A DNA stretch of 64,000 nucleotides from Streptomyces antnestii (GTDB lineage Bacteria; Actinomycetota; Actinomycetes; Streptomycetales; Streptomycetaceae): positions 1-64,000 of the forward strand of contig NZ_RZYA01000027.1 in the NCBI RefSeq assembly GCF_004005495.1, read 5' to 3'. This document shows positions 44,339 through 51,974 of this stretch, piece after piece; within the stretch, counting starts at the first letter, position 1, and each line of letters opens with the position of its first letter. The notes beneath the pieces were generated by a model. The model ran no database searches and was not told where the DNA came from. It saw only the letters and a list, made by a program, of their open reading frames with translations. Position numbers and translations under genes: made by a program.

Positions 44339-45177
44339 CCCCGGCGTCCGCCTTCGCGGCCGGGCTCGGCCTGTCCGCCCTGCGGGGCGCCACGCTCGCC
44401 GAGGTCGACGCGGCCGCCGCGCTCCAGCACCGCACGGACCGTAAATATCTGCTCCCGCTCGACGTGGCCCGCGTCTTCGTCCGCCGGCTCGCCGACCACC
44501 ACCACGTCCTCGACCTGGGCGGACGCCGTACGACGAGCTACCTCAGCGCCTACTTCGACACCGAGCGCCTCGCCTCCTGGCACGCGCACGTCCAGGGCCG
44601 GCGCCGTCGCTGGAAGGTCCGCACCCGCCTGTACGCGGAGGACGGCCTGTGCCGCGTCGAGGTGAAGACGAAGGACGGCCGGGGCAACACGGTCAAGCAC
44701 GCACTGCGCGTCCCGGCCACCGCCTACGGCGAACTGGGCGCGCAGGCCGCCGACTTCGTGGACGAGACCCTGGAACGGTCCGGGATCCCCGTAAGGGCCG
44801 CGGACCTGTCGCCCGCCGCCGAGATCCGCTACGTCCGCGCCGCCCTCGCCGACCTGGACCACGGCACCCGCGTCACCCTCGACGGCGCCCTCACCTGCGG
44901 CCACGGCGACCGCACCGCCGCCCTCGACCCCGGCCACGTGCTCGTGGAGACCAAGGGTGGCCTTCAACTCGCCCCCGCGGACCGCCTGTTGCTGCACCTG
45001 AGGGTACGTCCCGTGTCCCTGAGCAAGTACGTCGTCGGCCAGTCCCTGCTCACGCCCGGCCTGCCCGACAACGACGTACGCCGTCTCGCCCGCACCCACT
45101 TCACCGCACCGACGAGCACGGACCTCCGCACGGAACCCCGCCCGGACCCCCTCCTCGAAAGGATCTCCGCCGCATGA
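44335..45177 (+). CDS. VTC-domain polyphosphate polymerase-like protein
   Basis: A 280-residue protein with the fold of the yeast Vtc4 catalytic tunnel (CYTH/TTM-like). Basic and acidic signature residues are intact: RTDRKYLLP (Arg36, Lys37), RRWKVRTRLY, CRVEVKTKDG, AEIRYVRAA, HVLVETKGG and SLSKYVVG. Bacterial VTC-domain proteins are predicted to make polyphosphate from nucleotide triphosphate; in this organism that is inference. The ATG 44335 start overlaps DUF4956, and the stop overlaps the PAP2-like gene (ATGA), so the three are translated together. Confidence 0.88.
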   Translation: MTPASAFAAGLGLSALRGATLAEVDAAAALQHRTDRKYLLPLDVARVFVRRLADHHHVLDLGGRRTTSYLSAYFDTERLASWHAHVQGRRRRWKVRTRLYAEDGLCRVEVKTKDGRGNTVKHALRVPATAYGELGAQAADFVDETLERSGIPVRAADLSPAAEIRYVRAALADLDHGTRVTLDGALTCGHGDRTAALDPGHVLVETKGGLQLAPADRLLLHLRVRPVSLSKYVVGQSLLTPGLPDNDVRRLARTHFTAPTSTDLRTEPRPDPLLERISAA

Positions 45178-46028
45178 ACGCCCTGCGTGGCATCAAATGG
45201 CCGTACGCGCTGATCGCACTGGTCGCCGTCGCCGCAGCCGCCTTCGGCCTGCTGCACCCGGCCGCCGCAGCACCGACCGCCGCCAAGAAGAAGAAGCCCG
45301 GCGCCACGGCGCGGATCAAGCAGAACCCGCCGCCCCAGCTGTTCACCGACGCCGAGATCGCCAAGATCGGCAAGGCGGCGGCGGACCAGCACAGGAAGGC
45401 CGACGCGCTCTTCGCCAAGTGGAAGGCCCAGCACGGCACCGCCCGCGACGACAAGGCATTCGCCGCCTGGGCCGCGCAGCAGGTCCCGGCCGCGCCGCCG
45501 GCCAAGCAGCGCACCGCCGAACTCCACGACGTCCAGGCGCTCGCCAAGACCCGTACGGCCGCCGGCGAGAAGGCCGCGACCTGGCTGGAGGCGCATGGCA
45601 AGAAGGACATCTGGAAGCTCTACCTCCACGACCAGCGCGAACTGATCCCCGCCGCGCAGGGCAAGGTGGAGAAGGCCCAGCTCAAGGCCGCCCTGAAGAT
45701 GGCCAAGAACGTCAGTGACCAGGTCGCCGCCAAGGACAAGCAGCCGGCGCCGTTCGTCATGGACCCGACGCTGCGCCCGGAGAAGCGCATCAAGCCCGGC
45801 GCCAAGGGCCCGTACTCCTACCCGTCCCGCCACGCGGCCCGCTCCGCCGCGGCCGTCACCTTCCTCAGCGCCCTCTCCCCGCACCGCGCCGCGGACTACG
45901 AGTGGATGCGCGCCGAAGTCCTGTACTCCCGCCTCTACATGGCCGGCCACGTGGACAGCGACCTCACCGCCGGCACGCTCCTCGGCGACCTGATCGGCGA
46001 CTACGAACTCGCGATCAACGGCCACTGA
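45174..46028 (+). CDS. exported PAP2-like (class A acid phosphatase-like) phosphatase
   Basis: A 284-residue protein: signal peptide or anchor (WPYALIALVAVAAAAFGLL, then HPAAAAP), a Lys-rich linker, and a C-terminal acid phosphatase/PAP2 core. The motifs are KRIKPGAKGPYSYPSRHAA (KxxxxxxRP-like then PSxH) and YSRLYMAGHVDSDLTAG (SRxxxxxHxxxD). The usual PSGH reads PSRH here. It would act outside the membrane, perhaps cleaving pyrophosphate or polyphosphate bonds. It closes the DUF4956-VTC operon and precedes a terminator. Confidence 0.8.
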   Translation: MNALRGIKWPYALIALVAVAAAAFGLLHPAAAAPTAAKKKKPGATARIKQNPPPQLFTDAEIAKIGKAAADQHRKADALFAKWKAQHGTARDDKAFAAWAAQQVPAAPPAKQRTAELHDVQALAKTRTAAGEKAATWLEAHGKKDIWKLYLHDQRELIPAAQGKVEKAQLKAALKMAKNVSDQVAAKDKQPAPFVMDPTLRPEKRIKPGAKGPYSYPSRHAARSAAAVTFLSALSPHRAADYEWMRAEVLYSRLYMAGHVDSDLTAGTLLGDLIGDYELAINGH

Positions 46029-46045
46029 CCGACTCCGTCACACCG

Positions 46046-46089
46046 GCGGCATCCCCCTTGCGCGTACTGCGGCTCGGGGGGTGCCGCCG
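46046..46089. terminator. terminator hairpin after the PAP2-like gene
   Basis: A 13-bp stem GGCGGCATCCCCC / GGGGGGTGCCGCC with one G-U pair closes an 18-base loop. It lies 17 bases after the stop codon and between convergent genes. Confidence 0.75.
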
Positions 46090-46097
46090 CCGTGGTC

Positions 46098-46156
46098 GAG
46101 GACGATGGCCACATGAAAGACGGTGGCCACGTGACGAGGACGATGGCCACATGAAA
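46098..46156. repeat. direct repeats of GATGGCCACATGAAA
   Basis: A 21-base sequence GAGGACGATGGCCACATGAAA occurs at 46098-46118, with a second full copy at 46136-46156. A related TGGCCACGTGA lies between them (46124-46134), giving three TGGCCAC(A/G)TGA units 18-20 bases apart. It sits in a short convergent gap where no promoter is expected. Purpose unknown. Confidence 0.75.
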
Positions 46157-46200
46157 AGGGCGGAGCCCGAAGGCCCCGCCGAACGGTGTGAAACCCCGGC

Positions 46201-46632
46201 CTAGGGCCACACCAGGCAGTACGCCTGGTGGCCCGCGTCGTGCAGGCGGTGGCTGAAGTCCTGCCATTCGTGCAGCAGTTGGTACACGTTGAACGCGTCG
46301 CGCGGGCCGCCGCGGTCCGGGACCGTCGACCAGATGAACGCCGCCGCGCCCACCGCCTCCTCGCCCACGCCGCGCAGCGGGTCGACGACCGTCATCGGGA
46401 GCTTCACGACGGCGTAGTCCGGGTGCAGGACGACCAGTTCGAGCGGGGGCACCTTGTGCAGGGGTATGCCCTCGATGCCGGTGAGGACCATCGCGGCCAT
46501 CGTCTCCGGCTTGATCTTGGTGAACATGCCGCCCATGCCCAGCTCGTCACCGCCGAGCTCCTCGGGACGCATCGAGATGGGAACGCGGGCAGCCGTGGCG
46601 CCGTCGGGCGCGCCGAAGTATTTGTACGTCAC
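46201..46632 (-). CDS. hypothetical protein of 143 residues
   Basis: A protein of unknown function, MTYKYFGAPDGATAARVPIS at the start. It shows no signal or membrane segments. Mixed charged and hydrophobic segments such as LPMTVVDPLRGVGEE, AAAFIWSTVP and VYQLLHEWQDFSHRLHDAGH suggest a compact globular fold. Start GTG 46632 is preferred; a longer frame to 46809 adds a Gly/Arg-rich stretch with no family look. The gene is convergent with the PAP2-like gene. Confidence 0.6.
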   Translation of the reverse strand: MTYKYFGAPDGATAARVPISMRPEELGGDELGMGGMFTKIKPETMAAMVLTGIEGIPLHKVPPLELVVLHPDYAVVKLPMTVVDPLRGVGEEAVGAAAFIWSTVPDRGGPRDAFNVYQLLHEWQDFSHRLHDAGHQAYCLVWP

Positions 46633-47025
46633 CCCCACCCGGCCACCATTCCTGCTCCCGGTCCCGCCCCGTGCCTGCCCCGCGTCCGCTTCGCCCGGGT
46701 TCCCCGCTGCTGCCGCTGCCGCCTCCGCGTCGCGCCGGTGCTTTCCCCGCCGGGCACGCCGGGGGCCCAGATCGTCGGTCCCCTCGCCCAGTCCGCCACC
46801 GCGATGCATATCTCCACCCGACTGCTTTTCCAGGGCGCCTGGCCCCCTTTTCTAGGCCGCGCGGCCACCACCGCGCAACCCGATCATCGTGTCAGTGACC
46901 TCCCCCACGGTCACTCGCCGAAACGTGCGGCGGAATACCTGGGAGTCTAGGTAGTCGGTTCCCGCCGTGGCCAGAGAAGCAGGGGATGAGCCGGGCTCCC
47001 GGAGGCTGCCCGTACGCTGAGAGGC
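46633..47025. other. 393-base intergenic region before hemL
   Basis: This gap separates two divergent genes and should hold the promoters of both, hemL on the plus strand. It has a possible small palindrome CCAGGCGCCCTGG-like sequence near 46829-46841 and is Pro/Ser-codon-like GC-rich on both strands. I see no convincing gene, RNA or operator in it. Confidence 0.5.
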
Positions 47026-48390
47026 ATGGCAGAGGCGAACAACATCCCCGGGTCCGAGGCGCCGCTCTCGGGCGCGACCGCACCGTATCCCTACGAAGCA
47101 CCGGTCTCGCAGGGTCTCTTCGACCGCGCGGCCCTCGTGACGCCGGGCGGCGTGAACTCGCCCGTACGCGCGTTCCGAGCCGTCGGCGGTACGCCCCGGT
47201 TCATGGTGTCCGGTACCGGTCCGTACCTGACGGACGCCGACGGCCGCGAGTATGTGGACCTCGTCTGCTCCTGGGGGCCGATGATCCTCGGCCATTCCCG
47301 GCCCGAGGTCATCGCCGCCGTCCAGGAGGCCGTCGCGCGCGGCACGTCGTTCGGTACGCCGGGCGAGGGTGAGGTCGCCCTGGCCGAGGAGATCGTCGCC
47401 CGCATCGCGCCGGTCGAGCAGGTGCGGCTCGTGTCCTCCGGGACCGAGGCGACCATGTCCGCGATCCGGCTCGCGCGCGGGTTCACCGGACGCGCCAAGA
47501 TCATCAAGTTCGCCGGCTGCTACCACGGGCACGTGGACGCGCTGCTCGCCTCCGCCGGTTCGGGCGTGGCCACGCTCGGCCTGCCGGACACCCCGGGCGT
47601 CACCGGCGCCCAGGCGGGCGACACCCTCGTCGTCCCCTACAACGACCTCGACGCCGTGCGGGCCGCGTTCGCCGCGAACGAGGGGCAGATCGCCTGCGTC
47701 ATCACCGAGGCGTCGCCGGGCAACATGGGCGTCGTGCCGCCGGCCGCCGGCTTCAACCAGGGCCTCGCGGACCTGTGCCGGGCGAACGGCGCGCTGTACA
47801 TCTCCGACGAGGTCATGACGGGCTTCCGCACGTCGAAGGCCGGCTGGTTCGGCGTCGACGGTGTCGTGCCCGACCTGATGACCTTCGGCAAGGTCATGGG
47901 CGGTGGCTTCCCGGCCGCCGCGTTCGGTGGCCGTGCGGACGTCATGGGGCACCTCGCCCCGGCGGGCCCGGTCTACCAGGCGGGCACGCTGTCCGGGAAC
48001 CCGATCGCCACGGCGGCCGGCGTCGCCCAGCTCCGCCTCCTCGACGACGCGGCGTACGCGAAGATCGATGCCGTCTCCGAGGAGCTGCGCACCCTGGTGA
48101 GCGCCGCGCTCACCAAGGAGGGCGTCGCCCACCGCGTGCAGAACGCCTCGAACATGTTCTCCGTGTTCTTCACGGAGAACGAGGTGCGCAATTACGAGGA
48201 CGCGAAGCGCCAGGAGTCCTTCCGCTTCACCGCGTTCTTCCACTCGATGCTGGAGCAGGGCGTGTATCTGCCGCCGTCGGCCTTCGAGTCCTGGTTCGTC
48301 TCGACCGCCCACGACGAGCGGGCGGTCGAGCGCATCGCCGCCGCGCTCCCCGGTGCCGCGCGCGCGGCTGCGGAGGCCACGCAGGCATGA
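47026..48390 (+). CDS. hemL: glutamate-1-semialdehyde 2,1-aminomutase
   Basis: A 454-residue PLP enzyme converting glutamate-1-semialdehyde (HemA product) to 5-aminolevulinate. Class III aminotransferase landmarks are visible: SSGTEATMSAIRLARG, GCYHGHVD, SDEVMTGFR and the PLP lysine in TFGKVMGGGFPAAAFGG. The N-terminus is about 20 residues longer than in E. coli. It is far from the rex-hem operon and joined by ATGA overlap to a histidine phosphatase gene. Confidence 0.97.
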   Translation: MAEANNIPGSEAPLSGATAPYPYEAPVSQGLFDRAALVTPGGVNSPVRAFRAVGGTPRFMVSGTGPYLTDADGREYVDLVCSWGPMILGHSRPEVIAAVQEAVARGTSFGTPGEGEVALAEEIVARIAPVEQVRLVSSGTEATMSAIRLARGFTGRAKIIKFAGCYHGHVDALLASAGSGVATLGLPDTPGVTGAQAGDTLVVPYNDLDAVRAAFAANEGQIACVITEASPGNMGVVPPAAGFNQGLADLCRANGALYISDEVMTGFRTSKAGWFGVDGVVPDLMTFGKVMGGGFPAAAFGGRADVMGHLAPAGPVYQAGTLSGNPIATAAGVAQLRLLDDAAYAKIDAVSEELRTLVSAALTKEGVAHRVQNASNMFSVFFTENEVRNYEDAKRQESFRFTAFFHSMLEQGVYLPPSAFESWFVSTAHDERAVERIAAALPGAARAAAEATQA

Positions 48391-49085
48391 GCGCTGCTGC
48401 TGACAATCCCGACCAGGACATCACCGTCGTCCACGTGATGCGGCACGGAGAGGTGCACAACCCGGAGGGGATCCTGTACGGGCGGCTGCCCGACTACCAC
48501 CTCTCCGAGCTCGGCCGGCGGATGGCCGACCGGGTCGCCGAGCACCTGTCCTCGCGTGACGTGACCCATGTCGTGGCCTCGCCGCTCGACCGGGCGCAGG
48601 AGACGGCGATGCCGATCGCGAAGGCGCACGGGCTCGACCTGGCGACCGACCCCCGGCTCATCGAGGCGGGCAACGTCTTCCAGGGCAAGACCTTCGGCGT
48701 CGGCGACGGTGCGCTGCGCAGGCCGGAGAACTGGAAGCACCTCGTCAACCCGTTCAAGCCGTCCTGGGGCGAGCCGTACGTCGATCAGGTCGTGCGGATG
48801 ATGGGCGCGCTCGACGCGGCGAAGGACGCGGCGCGCGGGCACGAGGCCGTGTGTGTCAGCCATCAGCTGCCGATCTGGATCCTGCGCAGCTATGTGGAGA
48901 AGCGGCGCCTGTGGCACGACCCGCGCAAGCGGCAGTGCACGCTGGCCTCGCTCACGACGTTCACCTACCGCGGTGACCGGATCGTGTCCGTCGGCTACTC
49001 GGAGCCCGCGCGGGATCTCGTGCCCGCCCATCTCCTCGCGGGCGTCAAGCCCGTGAAGGGGAAGGACAAGGCCTTCGGCGCCTGA
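48387..49085 (+). CDS. histidine phosphatase family protein
   Basis: A 232-residue phosphoglycerate mutase-like phosphatase with the nucleophile motif VMRHGEVHNPEG, a SPLDRAQETA segment, and the second His in VCVSHQLPIWIL. It belongs to the broad-specificity group. ATG 48387 overlaps the hemL stop. The pairing with hemL is also known in S. coelicolor (SCO4469-SCO4470 as I recall), so this may be a translationally coupled helper of unknown substrate. Confidence 0.88.
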   Translation: MSAAADNPDQDITVVHVMRHGEVHNPEGILYGRLPDYHLSELGRRMADRVAEHLSSRDVTHVVASPLDRAQETAMPIAKAHGLDLATDPRLIEAGNVFQGKTFGVGDGALRRPENWKHLVNPFKPSWGEPYVDQVVRMMGALDAAKDAARGHEAVCVSHQLPIWILRSYVEKRRLWHDPRKRQCTLASLTTFTYRGDRIVSVGYSEPARDLVPAHLLAGVKPVKGKDKAFGA

Positions 49086-49226
49086 CTCTCCGTCACCACG
49101 CACGTCCCCCTGGTGCGCATTGCCCAAATTTGTGTGACTTGACGGAACCCCTCCGTTCGTCCCGCCCTCTATGCAGGTGCCCCCTCTCGCAGGGGGAGAC
49201 AGGGCGCGACGAATGGGGACCAGGGG

Positions 49227-50468
49227 ATGCCGGACATCACACGAAGGGGACTGATCGGGCTCGGGGCGGGTGCGGCCGCGGCGGCCGCGCTCGCCGGGTG
49301 CGGTACGAGTGACGGCCGGGGCGGTACGGCCGCGCCGGGGGGCAGGCCGAAGGGCGGCGGACCGGAGGCGCCCGACGGGCCCGCGGCCCGGCTGATCGGT
49401 GACGGTTCGACCTCGTACACCGGCAGGCAGCCGAAGCAGCCCGCCGGGCCCGTCCCCCTCGAACCCGGCCAGACGCCGCCGCAGTTCGTCGTCTTCTCCT
49501 GGGACGGCGCGGGCGAGGTCGGCAACGGTCTCTTCCCGCGCTTCCTGAAGGCGGCCGAGGACCACGGCGCGCACATGACGTTCTTCCTCTCCGGTCTCTA
49601 TCTGCTGCCCGAGTCGAAGAAGCGGCTCTACCGCCCGCCGAACAACGCGGTCGGGGCCTCGGACATCGGCTATCTCACCGACGCCCACATCGAGCAGACG
49701 CTGACGTACGTCCGCCAGGCATGGCTGGACGGCCACGAGATCGGCACGCACTTCAACGGCCACTTCTGCGCGGGCTCCGGCACCGTCGCCAACTGGACGC
49801 CGGCGCAGTGGCGCAGCGAGATCGACCAGGCCATGTCCTTCGTCAAGGAGTGGCGCACGAACACGGGCCGCCACGACCTGCCCTCGCTGCCCTTCGACTA
49901 CGACAAGGAACTCGTCGGCGGCCGCACGCCCTGTCTGCTCGGCCAGGACAACCTGCTGCCCACGGCCCGCGAGCTCGGCTGGCGCTATGACGCCTCGTCG
50001 CCGGGCGGCCGGCAGCGCTGGCCGTCCAAGCGGGGCGGGGTGTGGGATCTGCCGCTGCAGGCCGTCCCGTTCCCCGGGCGCAGCTTCGAGGTGCTGTCGA
50101 TGGACTACAACATGCTGGCCAACCAGTCGGTCAACACCACCCGGGCGCCCGCCTACAACTACCCGGCCTGGCGCAAGCAGTCGACCGAGGCCTACATCGC
50201 CGGCTTCAACCGGGCATACGAGACGAACCGGGCGCCCTTCTTCATCGGCAACCACTTCGAGGAGTGGAACGGCGGGATCTACATGGACGCCGTCGAGGAA
50301 GCGCTCAAGCACATGGCCGGCAAGAAGGACGTACGCCTGGTGTCCTTCCGGCAGTTCGTCGACTGGCTCGACGTCCAGGACCCGAAGGTCCTCGACAAGC
50401 TGCGCTCCCTCGACGTGGGCATACGCCCCGAAGGTGGCTGGAAACGCTTCCTGCGCGCGGCGGCGTGA
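49227..50468 (+). CDS. secreted lipoprotein with polysaccharide deacetylase-like fold
   Basis: A 413-residue protein with twin-arginine-type signal ITRRGLIGLGAGAAAAAALA and lipobox LAGC. The mature protein has deacetylase-like pieces: VVFSWDGAGEVG near the start, MTFFLSGLYLL, and HEIGTHFNGHF for the metal His pair. The usual first Asp-Asp motif is SWDGAG here. It lies between the hemL pair and the cytochrome c maturation genes, 99 bases before resA. A role in cell-wall glycan is plausible but unproven. Confidence 0.75.
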   Translation: MPDITRRGLIGLGAGAAAAAALAGCGTSDGRGGTAAPGGRPKGGGPEAPDGPAARLIGDGSTSYTGRQPKQPAGPVPLEPGQTPPQFVVFSWDGAGEVGNGLFPRFLKAAEDHGAHMTFFLSGLYLLPESKKRLYRPPNNAVGASDIGYLTDAHIEQTLTYVRQAWLDGHEIGTHFNGHFCAGSGTVANWTPAQWRSEIDQAMSFVKEWRTNTGRHDLPSLPFDYDKELVGGRTPCLLGQDNLLPTARELGWRYDASSPGGRQRWPSKRGGVWDLPLQAVPFPGRSFEVLSMDYNMLANQSVNTTRAPAYNYPAWRKQSTEAYIAGFNRAYETNRAPFFIGNHFEEWNGGIYMDAVEEALKHMAGKKDVRLVSFRQFVDWLDVQDPKVLDKLRSLDVGIRPEGGWKRFLRAAA

Positions 50469-50548
50469 GCGACACGCCGAACTCCGTCCGACCCCTGCTG
50501 AAATGGGGTTTTCCGTACACAAGGGGGGTGCGGAAGATCCCCTAAACA

Positions 50549-50570
50549 GACATGCGAAACTTTTCACATG
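50549..50570. promoter_or_regulatory. Rex-operator-like palindrome over the resA start
   Basis: CATGCGAAACTTTTCACATG (50551-50570) is an imperfect palindrome. Its core TGCGAAACTTTTCACA agrees with the Rex operator TGTGAACnnnTTCACA at 11 of 13 defined positions. It overlaps the ATG at 50568. Because resA shows no Shine-Dalgarno, the transcript may be leaderless and the operator would cover the transcription start. Confidence 0.6.
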
Positions 50571-51188
50571 AGTGCCGCCTGCCGCGTTCCCCACCTCGCT
50601 GCAACCAAGCGCCGTACCGTCCTCCTCGCCACGGGAGCCGCCGTCGCTGCGCTGACGCTCTCCGCCTGCGGCTCCGGCGGAACGGCGCGTGGCGGCAACA
50701 ACACCAACTTCGTGTCGAGCTCCGGCGGCGTCTCCACCGTCAAGCAGGGCGAGCGCAACCCCGCGCCCCAGCTCGACGGCAAGGACCTCGACGGCAAGGC
50801 ACTGAGCACCGCCGACTACAAGGGCAAGGTCCTCGTCATCAACGTGTGGGGCTCCTGGTGCCCGCCGTGCCGCGCCGAGGCCAACTACTTCTCGAAGGTC
50901 GCGAAGGCGACCGCGGGCAAGGACGTCCAGTTCCTCGGCATCAACACCCGTGACGCGCAGACCGAGCCGGCCGTCCAGTTCGAGAAGGACTACGGGATCC
51001 CCTACCCGAGCTTCTACGACCCCTCGGGCAAGCTGCTGCTCCGCTTCGACAAGGGCACGCTCAACCCGCAGGGCATCCCCAATACGCTGGTCGTCGACCG
51101 CCACGGCAAGATCGCGGCGCGCTCCCTCAAGGCGCTCAACGAGACGAGCCTGCGCAAGATGATCGACCCCGTGATCGCGGAGAAGTGA
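50568..51188 (+). CDS. resA: ResA-like thiol-disulfide oxidoreductase, lipoprotein
   Basis: A 206-residue exported thioredoxin-fold protein. The signal ends in a lipobox LSAC, and the redox motif is WCPPC in NVWGSWCPPCRAEANYF. A conserved NPQGIPNTLVVDRHG gives the cis-Pro. In System II it keeps apocytochrome c thiols reduced for heme ligation, drawing electrons from CcdA. It is followed after six bases by ccdA. Start ATG 50568 lacks a Shine-Dalgarno, so it may be leaderless. Confidence 0.9.
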   Translation: MSAACRVPHLAATKRRTVLLATGAAVAALTLSACGSGGTARGGNNTNFVSSSGGVSTVKQGERNPAPQLDGKDLDGKALSTADYKGKVLVINVWGSWCPPCRAEANYFSKVAKATAGKDVQFLGINTRDAQTEPAVQFEKDYGIPYPSFYDPSGKLLLRFDKGTLNPQGIPNTLVVDRHGKIAARSLKALNETSLRKMIDPVIAEK

Positions 51189-51194
51189 GCCACG

Positions 51195-51971
51195 GTGACC
51201 CCCACGCTCACCGCTCTCGCCGCTGACGACGGCTACAACCACACCGTCCTGAACGGCGCCCTCCTGCTCGCCGTGCCGGTCGCCCTCCTCGGCGGCCTCA
51301 TCTCCTTCTTCTCGCCCTGCGTCCTGCCGCTCGTGCCCGGCTACCTCTCCTATGTGACCGGGGTGAGCGGCACCGACCTGGCCGAGGCCCGGCGGGGGCG
51401 GATGGCGGCGGGCGCCGGCCTGTTCGTCCTCGGCTTCACCGTCGTCTTCGTCTCCGGCGGTGCCCTGTTCGGCTATTTCGGCTCGACGCTCCAGGAGTAC
51501 CGGGACGTCCTGAGCAAGGTCCTCGGCGTCCTCATGATCCTCATGGGGATCTTCTTCATGGGCCTGATGCCGTGGCTCACCCAGCGCGAATTCCGTCTCC
51601 ACAAGCGGCCGGTGAGCGGTCTGGTGGGGGCGCCGCTGCTCGGCGCGCTGTTCGGCATCGGCTGGACCCCGTGCATCGGGCCGACGCTCGCCTCCGTGAC
51701 CGCGCTCTCCCTGAACCAGGCGAGCGCGGGGCGCGGGGCCATACTGACCGTTGCGTACTGCGCCGGGCTCGGCATTCCCTTCGTGCTCGCCGCCGTCGCC
51801 TTCCGCAAGGCCCTCGGCGCCTTCGGCTGGGTCAAGAAGCACTACGCCTGGGTGATGCGGATCGGCGGCATCATGATGATCCTGACCGGAGTACTGCTGC
51901 TCACAGGAGCCTGGGACACCCTCGTCCAGCAGATGCAGACCTGGTCCGACGGCTTCACGGTGGGAATCTGA
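51195..51971 (+). CDS. ccdA: cytochrome c biogenesis protein CcdA
   Basis: A 258-residue membrane protein with six helices that carries reducing power across the membrane to ResA. The two conserved Cys lie in SFFSPCVLPLVPGYLSYV and GIGWTPCIGPTLASV, each within a Pro-flanked helix as in the DsbD/CcdA family. The start is GTG 51195. It sits between resA and resB with 3-6 base gaps, a single operon. Confidence 0.95.
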   Translation: MTPTLTALAADDGYNHTVLNGALLLAVPVALLGGLISFFSPCVLPLVPGYLSYVTGVSGTDLAEARRGRMAAGAGLFVLGFTVVFVSGGALFGYFGSTLQEYRDVLSKVLGVLMILMGIFFMGLMPWLTQREFRLHKRPVSGLVGAPLLGALFGIGWTPCIGPTLASVTALSLNQASAGRGAILTVAYCAGLGIPFVLAAVAFRKALGAFGWVKKHYAWVMRIGGIMMILTGVLLLTGAWDTLVQQMQTWSDGFTVGI

Positions 51972-51974
51972 TCC

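Noticed and set aside
46633..46809. N-terminal extension of the 143-residue hypothetical protein
   Set aside because: The extension is Gly/Arg/Ala-rich low complexity, and a GTG start at 46632 gives a compact protein.
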